A stretch of DNA of 22,820 nt. Origin: CAZLHO01 sp964559455. Its GTDB lineage: Bacteria; Krumholzibacteriota; Krumholzibacteriia; LZORAL124-64-63. The first letter of the stretch is position 1; every line of letters starts with the position of its first letter. Positions 1-6,665 of the stretch are shown here, in pieces. Position numbers and translations under genes: made by a program. The stretch is from positions 1 through 22,820 of the forward strand of contig CAZLHO010000048.1 in assembly GCA_964559455.1 (NCBI GenBank). Direction: 5' to 3'. A model generated the notes under the pieces. It worked only from the letters and a program-made list of their open reading frames with translations, was not told where the DNA came from and ran no database searches.

Positions 1-3000
1 GTGGCCCTGAGCGGCAGCACCCTGTTCATGGCGGCCTTCGACGGCAGCTGGCGCGCGGTGGACGTCAGCGACCCCACCGCCCCGGCCCACCTGTCTCTCA
101 CTTCCACTTACGGGAGCTGCTACGGGCTGGCGGTCGACGGCATGCGGCTGTACCTGATGGCCGGCGCGGGCGGCGTCTTCGTCTACGACGTCTCGGACCC
201 CGCGTCCCCGGTGCAGCTCGACACCTACAACACCGCCGGCAGCGCCTTCAAGGGCCTGGTCGACGGCGACCGGCTGTACGTGGCCGACGGAACGGGCCTG
301 TTGGTCTTCACCGTCGCGCCCGACGGCTCGCTGACCCTGACCGGCTCCCTGGCCCTGGACGGCTACGCCCGCAACGTCGAACGCATCGACCAGCTGCTGC
401 TGGTCAGCGGCTGGGACGGCGGCCTGCACCTGGTGAACGTCGCCGACCCCGCGGCGCCGAGCCTGCAGCGCACGATCGCCACCGGTGGCTACGCGACCAC
501 CGCGATCCTGGCGGGAGAAACGGCCTACGTCGGCAACTACTACGTGGGCCTGCCGTCGCGGTTCAACGCCTGGCGCGTGCGGCGGCGGCTGGACACGCCG
601 GTTCTGGTGGCGGAACCGCTCGTCCCGGACAGCTTCGCCCTGCAGGACTTCGCGCGCAGCGGCGACGTCCTCTTCGCCCTGGGCGCCAAGGCGGCGCAGG
701 TCATGTCGATGACGGTTCCCGGCGATTTCGACTACGGTTCCTACGAGGTCCGGCTCCTGGCCTTCGACAGATCGGATCCAGGCGCCCTGACGCTCCTGGA
801 CTCCGAGCTGCTCTACTCGACCAGTTCGACTCGCTCCCTGCAATACTACGGCGGGCTGGACGCGGCCGGCGGGCTGCTGGCCTACTGCTACGAGGGGGAA
901 CTGCGGCTGGTGGACGTGAGCGACCCGGCGAACATGACTCCAGTGGGCAGCGTCGCGATCCCGGACGCGGCCCTGCACGTGGCGCTGTCCGGAACCCGCG
1001 CCTTCACCGCCGGCGTCGGCGGACTGACGACCTTCGACATCGCCGATCCGGCCCTGCCGGCCCTGACCGCCGGCTTCGCCGCGCCCGGCCATGTCCTGGC
1101 CATGGCCCTGGACGGGCAGCGTCTCTACGCCGCGAACGACGGGACGCTCTACGTGGTGGACGTCTCCGATCCCGATGCGCCCGCGACGCTGGGCACGCTG
1201 GGCGGCCTGCCCACGCCGCGCGGCCTGGCCGTCGACGGAGGGCTGCTGTTGATGTCGACGGACGATCCCGGCCTGCAGGTGATCGACGTCGCCGACCCCG
1301 CCGCTCCGGTCCTGCTCGCCTCGCCGGACATCGGCTACCGGGCCGCCGTCTTCATGGACGGGAACACGGCCTTCCTGAGGACCTACGACCAGTCCTATTT
1401 GGGGATCTCCAATATCCTCGATGTCGTCGACCTGTCCCTCCCCGCGTCCCCGATCGTCGTCGGCGCCCTGAACCGCACCGTACTCGGAGCCGACCTGAGC
1501 GCCGCTGCCCTGCGCCAGGCGTCGCTGCCCGCCGGCGACCTTTTCTGCGCCGCGGCGGGCCCCTTCTGTCCGTTGACGACCTGCCCCGATTATTCCCGCC
1601 GGGTCGAGGTCTCCCGAGTCTTCGACCCCTGGCTGCGCAGCGACCTGAACGCGGCGGCCTCGACCGCCCTGGCCCAGTTGCCGGTCGACGCCGGATACGC
1701 CTGCCTCGACATCGACGCCGACGGCGTGGTCAACGTGGAGCTCAGCCTGAACGGCGGCGGCGACTGGACGGGGCCGGTGACGCCCGGCGTCCCGGTCGTC
1801 CTGGCCGCCGGCACCGAGCCGATGTGGCGGGCGACCCTGGCGTCCGACCCCGCGACGCCCTGGCAGACCCCCGAGTGCCGCTCGCTGACCATGAGCTGGC
1901 GCTACACTCCCGCGGTCATCGAGNNNNNNNNNNNNNNNNNNNNNNNNNNNNNNNNNNNNNNNNNNNNNNNNNNNNNNNNNNNNNNNNNNNNNNNNNNNNN
2001 NNNNNNNNNNNNNNNNNNNNNNNCCCCGAGTGCCGCTCGCTGACCATGAGCTGGCGCTACACTCCCGCGGTCATCGAGGCGATCACGGACGTGCCCGAGG
2101 ACCAGGGCGGTTGGGTGCGCGTGCACGTCATCGCCGCGGCCGACGACCGCGCCGGCGCCTCGACCCCGGTCACGGCCTACGACCTGTACCGGCGCATCGA
2201 CGACCCGCAGCTGAAGACCCGCGTGCTGGCCGACGCCGAGCTGCGCGACGACGGCGCGTTGGCGTGGGAAGATCGCGTCTTCCGGTCGGCCGCGAAGGTC
2301 GGAGTGTTCCCCGACGGCCTGTGGGAGGTCGTGGCCACCGCCCACGCCCGCCAGCAGGACAGCTACATCATGCTGTCGCCGACCGTGGCCGACTCCACCG
2401 CGCCGGACTCGCCCCACGGCGTCTTCGTGGTGACCACGCACACCACGAGCCCGACCTACTGGCACGTCAGCCCGCCGGACAGCGCGCGTTCGGTGGACAA
2501 CCTGCCGCCGCCGACGCCCACGAGCTTCGCCGTGGACTACGCCGCGGCCGGCAACGAACTGGCCTGGGACCCCAGCCCCGCGGACGACCTGGCCTGGTAC
2601 GTGGTGCACCGCGGGACGACGCCGGACTTCACGCCAACGCGCTTCACCGAGGTCGCGATCGTCGTCGATCCGTCGTGGTCCGACCCCCTTGCCGACCCCT
2701 GGGACGTCTACTACAAGGTGGCCGCGGTGGACATCCACGGGAACGCCAGCCTCTTCGCCTCGGCCGGCGAGACGACCGACGCCGGCAACGCCCCGCCCGC
2801 GCGCTTCGCCCTGGCCGGAGCCGCGCCCAACCCCTTCAACCCGAAGACCGAGATCCGGATCGACGTGCCGCTGGACGGCGGACCGGCCCGGGTGACGGTC
2901 TTCGACCTGCGCGGCCGGCGCGTGCGCCTGCTGCACGACGGCCCGCTGGCTCCGGGACGCGCTGCGATCGCCTGGGACGGCCGCGACGACGGCGGCCGGG

Positions 3001-3080
3001 AAGTGCCGGGCGGGACCTACGTGGTGCGGATGAAGGCGGGGGGCGTCGTGGAGAGCGGGAAGGTGATGCTGGTCAGATAG
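1..3080 (+). CDS. Secreted LVIVD-repeat beta-propeller protein with Fn3-like region and C-terminal FlgD-type Ig/sorting domain (5' partial, split by false gap)
   Basis: The frame is open from base 1, so the true start and any signal peptide lie outside the window. About eight blades carry the LVIVD signature (DVSDPTAP, DVSDPASP, NVADPAAP, DVSDPDAP, DVADPAAP and similar), spaced roughly 40-100 residues apart up to about residue 490. Next comes a Cys-containing linker, then Fn3-like segments (LAWDPSPADDLAWYVVHRG, and YYKVAAVDIHGN). The last ~90 residues are a FlgD-like Ig domain beginning APNPFNPKTEIRIDVPL and ending in VVRMKAGG and VMLVR, the type used for surface attachment or export in FCB bacteria. 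The 100-N gap breaks the frame. Removing the gap and the duplicated 55 bp joins codon 1921-1923 directly to 2079 in frame, giving one polypeptide of about 974 residues plus the missing N-terminus. The ligand or substrate is unknown; the likely place is extracellular or cell-surface. A terminator follows 32 bases after the stop. Confidence 0.85.
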   Translation, partial: GPERQHPVHGGLRRQLARGGRQRPHRPGPPVSHFHLRELLRAGGRRHAAVPDGRRGRRLRLRRLGPRVPGAARHLQHRRQRLQGPGRRRPAVRGRRNGPVGLHRRARRLADPDRLPGPGRLRPQRRTHRPAAAGQRLGRRPAPGERRRPRGAEPAAHDRHRWLRDHRDPGGRNGLRRQLLRGPAVAVQRLARAAAAGHAGSGGGTARPGQLRPAGLRAQRRRPLRPGRQGGAGHVDDGSRRFRLRFLRGPAPGLRQIGSRRPDAPGLRAALLDQFDSLPAILRRAGRGRRAAGLLLRGGTAAGGRERPGEHDSSGQRRDPGRGPARGAVRNPRLHRRRRRTDDLRHRRSGPAGPDRRLRRARPCPGHGPGRAASLRRERRDALRGGRLRSRCARDAGHAGRPAHAARPGRRRRAAVDVDGRSRPAGDRRRRPRRSGPARLAGHRLPGRRLHGREHGLPEDLRPVLFGDLQYPRCRRPVPPRVPDRRRRPEPHRTRSRPERRCPAPGVAARRRPFLRRGGPLLSVDDLPRLFPPGRGLPSLRPLAAQRPERGGLDRPGPVAGRRRIRLPRHRRRRRGQRGAQPERRRRLDGAGDARRPGRPGRRHRADVAGDPGVRPRDALADPRVPLADHELALHSRGHRXXXXXXXXXXXXXXXXXXXXXXXXXXXXXXXXXXPECRSLTMSWRYTPAVIEAITDVPEDQGGWVRVHVIAAADDRAGASTPVTAYDLYRRIDDPQLKTRVLADAELRDDGALAWEDRVFRSAAKVGVFPDGLWEVVATAHARQQDSYIMLSPTVADSTAPDSPHGVFVVTTHTTSPTYWHVSPPDSARSVDNLPPPTPTSFAVDYAAAGNELAWDPSPADDLAWYVVHRGTTPDFTPTRFTEVAIVVDPSWSDPLADPWDVYYKVAAVDIHGNASLFASAGETTDAGNAPPARFALAGAAPNPFNPKTEIRIDVPLDGGPARVTVFDLRGRRVRLLHDGPLAPGRAAIAWDGRDDGGREVPGGTYVVRMKAGGVVESGKVMLVR
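1869..2078. repeat. 55-bp direct duplication flanking the N gap (assembly overlap)
   Basis: Bases 1869-1923 and 2024-2078 are identical over exactly 55 bp, and the 100 Ns lie between them. Both copies read as the same peptide of the same gene (ending TPAVIE), although in different frames relative to the N block. An exact 55-base overlap equals a default k-mer size of common de Bruijn assemblers. This is best read as two overlapping contig ends that were scaffolded and not merged. Confidence 0.9.
1924..2023. other. 100-N scaffold gap, probably of zero or negative true length
   Basis: This is a block of exactly 100 Ns. The flanks overlap by 55 identical bases, and the reading frame is restored if the block and one overlap copy are removed, so no sequence is likely to be missing here. 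Confidence 0.9.
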
Positions 3081-3112
3081 GCCCGCATTCATCGCAAAAC
3101 TTTGTCTTCATT

Positions 3113-3146
3113 GAAGATCCCCGAGTCGAAAAAACCGGGGATTTTC
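3113..3146 (+). terminator. Rho-independent-like terminator after the propeller gene
   Basis: The arms GAAGATCCCCG (3113-3123) and CGGGGATTTTC (3136-3146) pair over 11 bp with one G-T wobble, around a 12-base loop. The hairpin starts 32 bases after the stop codon. The run after it (AATAAT) is AT-rich but not a clean T tract. The first gene is therefore transcriptionally separated from the MerR promoter that follows. Confidence 0.7.
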
Positions 3147-3158
3147 AATAATATGTTA

Positions 3159-3187
3159 TTGACACTAGGCACTGTCTAGTGTATATT
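3159..3187 (+). promoter_or_regulatory. Near-consensus sigma-70 promoter of the MerR-VWA operon
   Basis: TTGACA (3159-3164) and TATATT (3182-3187) are separated by exactly 17 bases. The local sequence is strikingly AT-rich for this genome. The predicted start falls near 3194, about 35 bases before the chosen MerR start codon. The spacer contains a perfect 7-N7-7 dyad, so the promoter is probably regulated. Confidence 0.75.
3162..3182. promoter_or_regulatory. Candidate MerR-family operator, inverted repeat ACACTAG-N7-CTAGTGT
   Basis: Two perfect 7-base arms (3162-3168 and 3176-3182) flank a 7-base centre. They fill the spacer and touch both the -35 and -10 hexamers. MerR-family proteins characteristically bind dyads between -35 and -10. 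The 7-N7-7 geometry resembles the HAIR-type operators of the HspR branch of the family. The promoter spacing is a normal 17 bp and not the 19-20 bp of activatable mer-type promoters, so simple autorepression is the more likely mode (inference). Confidence 0.65.
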
Positions 3188-3228
3188 CATTTTCGTCACG
3201 CATGGAGACCGAACCACGGAGGCCGCCG

Positions 3229-3870
3229 ATGCTGTTGACCCCGAAGAGCTACACGATGAAGGAACTGGTCTCGCTCACCGGCTTCAGCCCCAGGCAGATC
3301 CGCTTCTACATCACGCGCAAGCTCGCGCCGGGAGCCGGCGGCAAGGGACCCAACGTGACCTACGGCGAGGAGACGCTGCGGCGGCTGCAGCGCATCGGGG
3401 AGCTGAAGAAGATGAAGCTCCCCCCCGCCGGCCGGGGCCCGACCCTGGAGGAGATACGCAGGATGCTGGACAGCGACGAGAGCGCTGCCGAGCTCTCCTC
3501 CTCGTTCATCGCGGAGCCCGAGGACCAGGTCCTCGAATGCCGACGGTCTTCGGCGCCGATCATGGCGCGCGAACCGATGACCCTCTTCAGGGATGACAGG
3601 CCCCTCCAGACGCCCGGACACGTCCGGGGGCCTGCCCGCTGGCCGCTGAAGCGGCTGCTGAAGCTGCTGGAGGAACTGACCGAAGCGCCGGCGCCCGAGG
3701 AGCCCGGCGAGCCGCGCAAGCCGTGGCGAGACGACGAGAACTGGCGACGCGTGAGGACCCCCGACATCGAGTTCCACGTGCGCGTGCCCGACAACGAGAA
3801 GAGCCGGGAGCGCCTGGAGGGGATCGCCGAGATCCTCAGAACCATGCTCGACGGGAGGATCCTGCCATGA
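3229..3870 (+). CDS. MerR-family transcriptional regulator
   Basis: The protein has 213 residues. The N-terminal ~75 residues form a MerR winged helix: YTMKELVSLTGFSPRQIRFY (residues 8-27) is the recognition helix-turn-helix, followed by the wing and the RRLQRIGELKKMKLP helix. The middle is low-complexity and Pro/Glu-rich. The C-terminal ~50 residues (starting around WRRVRTPDIEFHVRVP) look like a small effector or partner-binding domain of unknown specificity. The start at 3229 is chosen because GGAGG (3218-3222) sits 6 bases upstream; the in-frame ATG at 3202 would leave almost no leader after the predicted promoter. The stop overlaps the VWA start by 4 bases (ATGA), so the two are translationally coupled. 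It probably autoregulates through the dyad in its own promoter. It lacks the conserved Cys set of metal-sensing MerR proteins. Confidence 0.85.
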   Translation: MLLTPKSYTMKELVSLTGFSPRQIRFYITRKLAPGAGGKGPNVTYGEETLRRLQRIGELKKMKLPPAGRGPTLEEIRRMLDSDESAAELSSSFIAEPEDQVLECRRSSAPIMAREPMTLFRDDRPLQTPGHVRGPARWPLKRLLKLLEELTEAPAPEEPGEPRKPWRDDENWRRVRTPDIEFHVRVPDNEKSRERLEGIAEILRTMLDGRILP

Positions 3871-5177
3871 AGAATCACGAGACGCTGAACTGGAAGCTGC
3901 GCCAGGACCGCCGGCTGATCGGACGCCGGGGCGGCGCGCGCCACCTGCTGGTCGAGGTCGAGGCCCCGGCCCGCAAACGCGAGGACGACGAGACGGAGCC
4001 GCCGCTGAACGTGGCGCTGGTCATCGACGCCTCGGGCAGCATGAGCGGTCCGCCGCTGGACATGGCCCGCAAGGCCGCAGCCGGCGTGATCGAGACGCTG
4101 ACCGGGGACGACACCTTCAGCCTGGTGTCCTTCGCGGACGAGACGATCGTCCACGTGGACGCCGTCGCCGCCGACCGCGAGGGCAAGCGCCTGGCGCTGG
4201 ACGCCCTGCGCAAGCTCGGCCCCCGGGGCTGCACCGATCTCGAGGGCGGCTGGCGCGTCGGCGCGACGTGCGTCGAGAAGGCCTCCCGGCCGGGCAGCCA
4301 GAACCGGGTGATCGTGCTCTCGGACGGCCACGCCAACCGGGGCGTCACCGACCCCGAGATGCTGGGCCTGAAGGCGGCAGCCGCCCGCAAGCGCGGCGTC
4401 TTCAGCTCGGCCGTGGGCGTCGGCGACGGCTACAGCCCGACCCAGCTCAACGCCCTGAGCGAGCACGGCGGCGGACGTACGCACCGCGCCTCGGGCCCCG
4501 ACGAGATCGTCGAGGTCGTCCTGGGCGAGCTGGGCGAGATCCGCAGCACCGCGGCCGACGACCTGACCCTGGTCGTGGACCATCCGGCGGGCGTCGCGGT
4601 CCGGCCACTGGGGCCCTTCCCCACCGTGCCGGGCGACGACGCGACCGAGATCGCCATGGGCACGCTGGTCTGCGGCGCGGAGCGCCGGGTCGTGCTGCGC
4701 GTCGAGTCCGGCGAGGGCGAGGTCGGCGAGGACGTCGTCCTGACCCTGCGCCCGTCCTGGCGCGACGCGGACGGCGCCAACGTGAAGGGCGCGCCGATGA
4801 AGGCCGTCCTGCACCGGGTCGAGGCGGTCGAACTGGCGGCCGAGGCTCCGGACGGGCCCACGGCCGGCGCGGTCGCCAGGATCTGGAAGGAGGACCTGGT
4901 CCTCAAGGCGACGACCATGATCGAGGACGGCGCCCAGGACGGGGCCGTGCAGATGCTCAAGGACGTCCTGCGCGAGTTCCGGGACTACTGCCGGGAACTG
5001 CCGGACGGCAGGGAGCTGGTCCTGTCGCTGGTCCGCTTCAAGCGGCGCCTGGGCCGGCCGGTGGACGCCTGGCTGATGTGCGAGGCCAACACCATGGCCA
5101 TGAAGTTCATGAAGTGCGAAGTGGACGTGAGGCAGGACTTCGTCGCGGAGGACATCGCGAAGGAGCTCGGCCTGTAG
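3867..5177 (+). CDS. VWA (von Willebrand factor A) domain protein
   Basis: The protein has 436 residues and no visible signal peptide or membrane span, so it is probably cytoplasmic. A VWA domain occupies about residues 47-225 with an intact MIDAS metal site: DASGS (D54, S56, S58), the Thr of GCTDLEGG (T123) and the Asp of VLSDGHANRG (D153). A beta-rich region (about 230-340) and a helical C-terminal region (about 350-436) follow, in the style of Ca-activated chloride-channel-like/CoxE-type VWA proteins. The start is ATG in an ATGA overlap with the MerR gene, with GGGAGG (3853-3858) 8 bases upstream. The MIDAS implies divalent-cation-dependent protein binding. The usual MoxR AAA ATPase partner is absent nearby; the co-transcribed MerR regulator is the obvious candidate partner. 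The function is not known. Confidence 0.85.
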   Translation: MKNHETLNWKLRQDRRLIGRRGGARHLLVEVEAPARKREDDETEPPLNVALVIDASGSMSGPPLDMARKAAAGVIETLTGDDTFSLVSFADETIVHVDAVAADREGKRLALDALRKLGPRGCTDLEGGWRVGATCVEKASRPGSQNRVIVLSDGHANRGVTDPEMLGLKAAAARKRGVFSSAVGVGDGYSPTQLNALSEHGGGRTHRASGPDEIVEVVLGELGEIRSTAADDLTLVVDHPAGVAVRPLGPFPTVPGDDATEIAMGTLVCGAERRVVLRVESGEGEVGEDVVLTLRPSWRDADGANVKGAPMKAVLHRVEAVELAAEAPDGPTAGAVARIWKEDLVLKATTMIEDGAQDGAVQMLKDVLREFRDYCRELPDGRELVLSLVRFKRRLGRPVDAWLMCEANTMAMKFMKCEVDVRQDFVAEDIAKELGL

Positions 5178-5193
5178 AGACCCTGTCGGGGGT

Positions 5194-5232
5194 GAGGGGC
5201 GGCGCGAGTCTGTCCGGCGAGCGTCGCCCCTC
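5194..5232 (+). terminator. Strong GC hairpin after the VWA gene
   Basis: The arms 5194-5205 and 5221-5232 (GAGGGGCGGCGC / GCGTCGCCCCTC) pair over 12 bp with one G-T wobble, around a 15-base loop, 17 bases after the stop. There is no T tract, so it may be an RNA-stabilising or factor-dependent terminator structure, not a classical one. Confidence 0.5.
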
Positions 5233-5284
5233 GAACACGCGAAGGAGCCGGACGAAACATTCGGACACGCGGGATTTGAGCGTA

Positions 5285-5312
5285 TTGCGGCCGCGTCACC
5301 AACCGCTAAAAA
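5285..5312 (+). promoter_or_regulatory. Weak candidate promoter for the 5337 gene
   Basis: TTGCGG (5285-5290), a 16-base spacer and TAAAAA (5307-5312) lie about 25 bases upstream of the start codon. The match is modest. The preceding hairpin and the 159-base gap make an independent promoter reasonable. Confidence 0.3.
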
Positions 5313-5336
5313 GCCCTCATCACGAGGAGAAGAGCG

Positions 5337-6143
5337 ATGAGCAAGAGACGAGGAAGGATCGCGCGAAAGAAGGTGGAGTTCTACCTCCCCGAGCACGGCG
5401 CTGGCTCGCTGCACAGCTGGTTCCTGAAGGCCCTGTGCTCCAACGACGAGGTCTGGTCGCCGAGCCGGAACATCGAGGTCCCCTACCTGATCTTCCACGG
5501 CATAGCACCGGACCGGGGCGACCTGCTGTTCCTCGACGAGGAGTACGCAAGGCGCATGATCAGCTACCGTCGGGCGCGCAGGCTGGCGAGAACGTGGGGG
5601 GATTTCCTCCACAGGCTCGAGCAGGCCGACGAGGCTTTCGCGAGGGACGTGCTACAGTGCGTCGCAAGGTACGGCAGCTGGTGGTGGTTCGTGGGACGAG
5701 GCTACGATTACCCGCGGGAACGAACATGGAGACAGTACAAGGCCCTGAAGCCGGTCAAGGAACGTCCCCCCTTCGATCATGAGTCGTTCCGGATCGGGGA
5801 GTGGGAGTGGGCCCAGAAAAGAGCCCGCAGCAGTCTGATGGACCCGCGAACGGCCCAGACGACCATCATGCAGCCGATGGTGATCAAGCGCTGGGGCCAC
5901 ACGGTCCGCGAGCAGCATCGGAAGACCAAGACCGTATTCCGCGCTGAGGATCGGGACGCCATCCTGATCGCCCTGAGGCAACTCGGCCAGAAGCCCTGGG
6001 AGTCGCAGGCCGTCATCGACGCCGCCTGCGGCAAGGAGGACAACGCCGAGGCCGTGCTCAAGGACTTCAGGCACGCGTTCATGTGCAAGAAGTACAAGGC
6101 TCTCGCCGGCCAGGCCGTGATGTTCAAGGACGAGGAGATCTGA
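5337..6143 (+). CDS. Unrecognised basic, aromatic-rich protein
   Basis: The protein has 268 residues, with ATG preceded by GAGGAGAAG at a normal distance. I do not recognise the family. It begins with a run of basic residues (MSKRRGRIARKKVEF), has no signal peptide or membrane span, and carries many Trp/Tyr/Arg residues, for example YGSWWWFVGRGYDYPRERTW near the middle. A Lys/Arg-rich helical stretch follows (VIKRWGHTVREQHRKTKTVF). The composition suggests a soluble nucleic-acid- or nucleotide-associated protein, but no catalytic motif is evident. The coding pattern is convincing: it has a good ribosome site, an open frame bounded by hairpins on both sides, and a strong terminator right after the stop. 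It is transcriptionally isolated between the MerR-VWA pair and the HIT-HNH pair, so neighbour-based inference is weak. Confidence 0.7.
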   Translation: MSKRRGRIARKKVEFYLPEHGAGSLHSWFLKALCSNDEVWSPSRNIEVPYLIFHGIAPDRGDLLFLDEEYARRMISYRRARRLARTWGDFLHRLEQADEAFARDVLQCVARYGSWWWFVGRGYDYPRERTWRQYKALKPVKERPPFDHESFRIGEWEWAQKRARSSLMDPRTAQTTIMQPMVIKRWGHTVREQHRKTKTVFRAEDRDAILIALRQLGQKPWESQAVIDAACGKEDNAEAVLKDFRHAFMCKKYKALAGQAVMFKDEEI

Positions 6144-6147
6144 AGGG

Positions 6148-6169
6148 GGCCCGCTTCGGCGGGCCTTCT
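6148..6169 (+). terminator. Terminator with UUCG tetraloop after the 5337 gene
   Basis: GGCCCGC-TTCG-GCGGGCC (6148-6165) is a perfect 7-bp stem on a stable UUCG loop, followed by TTCT. It begins 4 bases after the stop codon. Confidence 0.8.
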
Positions 6170-6176
6170 CATGCCG

Positions 6177-6205
6177 TTGACAAAGTCGATATCCGGGTCG
6201 AGGAT
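6177..6205 (+). promoter_or_regulatory. Candidate promoter of the HIT-HNH pair
   Basis: A perfect TTGACA (6177-6182) is followed after 17 bases by a poor -10 (GAGGAT, 6200-6205). It lies directly after the preceding terminator and about 60 bases before the HIT start codon. Confidence 0.4.
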
Positions 6206-6266
6206 CAGTCCCGATTCATGATGCAATGCCTATTCCATGTCGAAGCAGAATCACAGGAGCGGATCG

Positions 6267-6665
6267 ATGAAGACAGCATCAGACTGCCCCTTCTGCCCCA
6301 CGCCCCCCTCCCCACCCGTGGCCGAGAACGCCACCTGCGTGGCCTTCCGCGACGGCATGCCCGTCTCGCGCGGCCACACGCTGGTCGCGCCGCGCCGGCA
6401 CGTCGCCTCGTACTTCGAGCTCGACGACGACGAGCGGCGCGACCTCGTGGCGCTGATGGAGACGGTGAAGGCGCAGCTCGACGAGGAGTACGGTCCCGAC
6501 GGCTACAACATCGGCATCAACGACGGCCCGGCCGCCGGCCAGACCATCATGCACCTGCACCTGCACGTGATCCCGCGCTACACGGGCGACGCGCCGGATC
6601 CGCGCGGCGGGATCCGCTGGGTGCTGCCGGAGAAGGCGAAGTACTGGGAGGACGAACAGGGATGA
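6267..6665 (+). CDS. HIT-family nucleotide hydrolase/transferase
   Basis: The protein has 132 residues, a normal single-domain HIT length. It has an N-terminal CPFC pair (residues 7-10), the conserved N-I-G-I-N-D-G strand (about 81-87), and the catalytic histidine triad HLHLHV (H96, H98, H100), with H98 the expected nucleophile. HIT enzymes cleave phosphoanhydride or phosphoramidate bonds on nucleotides, such as diadenosine polyphosphates or adenylylated intermediates; the specific substrate cannot be read from the sequence. The start at 6267 is chosen because an AGGAG motif sits 7 bases upstream, whereas the in-frame ATG at 6237 has no ribosome site. The stop overlaps the next start in ATGA (6662-6665), so it is translationally coupled to the HNH gene. 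Confidence 0.9.
   Translation: MKTASDCPFCPTPPSPPVAENATCVAFRDGMPVSRGHTLVAPRRHVASYFELDDDERRDLVALMETVKAQLDEEYGPDGYNIGINDGPAAGQTIMHLHLHVIPRYTGDAPDPRGGIRWVLPEKAKYWEDEQG

Noticed and set aside
1869..2078. Direct repeat as a biological duplication or mobile-element target site
   Set aside because: It is exactly the k-mer-like length, flanks an N block, and collapses to one intact gene.
3202..3228. Upstream ATG start for the MerR gene
   Set aside because: It has no ribosome site and would begin within about 10 bases of the predicted transcription start; the ATG at 3229 has GGAGG at good spacing.
3360..5612. 750-codon open frame on the minus strand
   Set aside because: It lies opposite the MerR and VWA genes, which have domains, ribosome sites and a promoter. 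The antisense translation is low-complexity and is a by-product of high GC.
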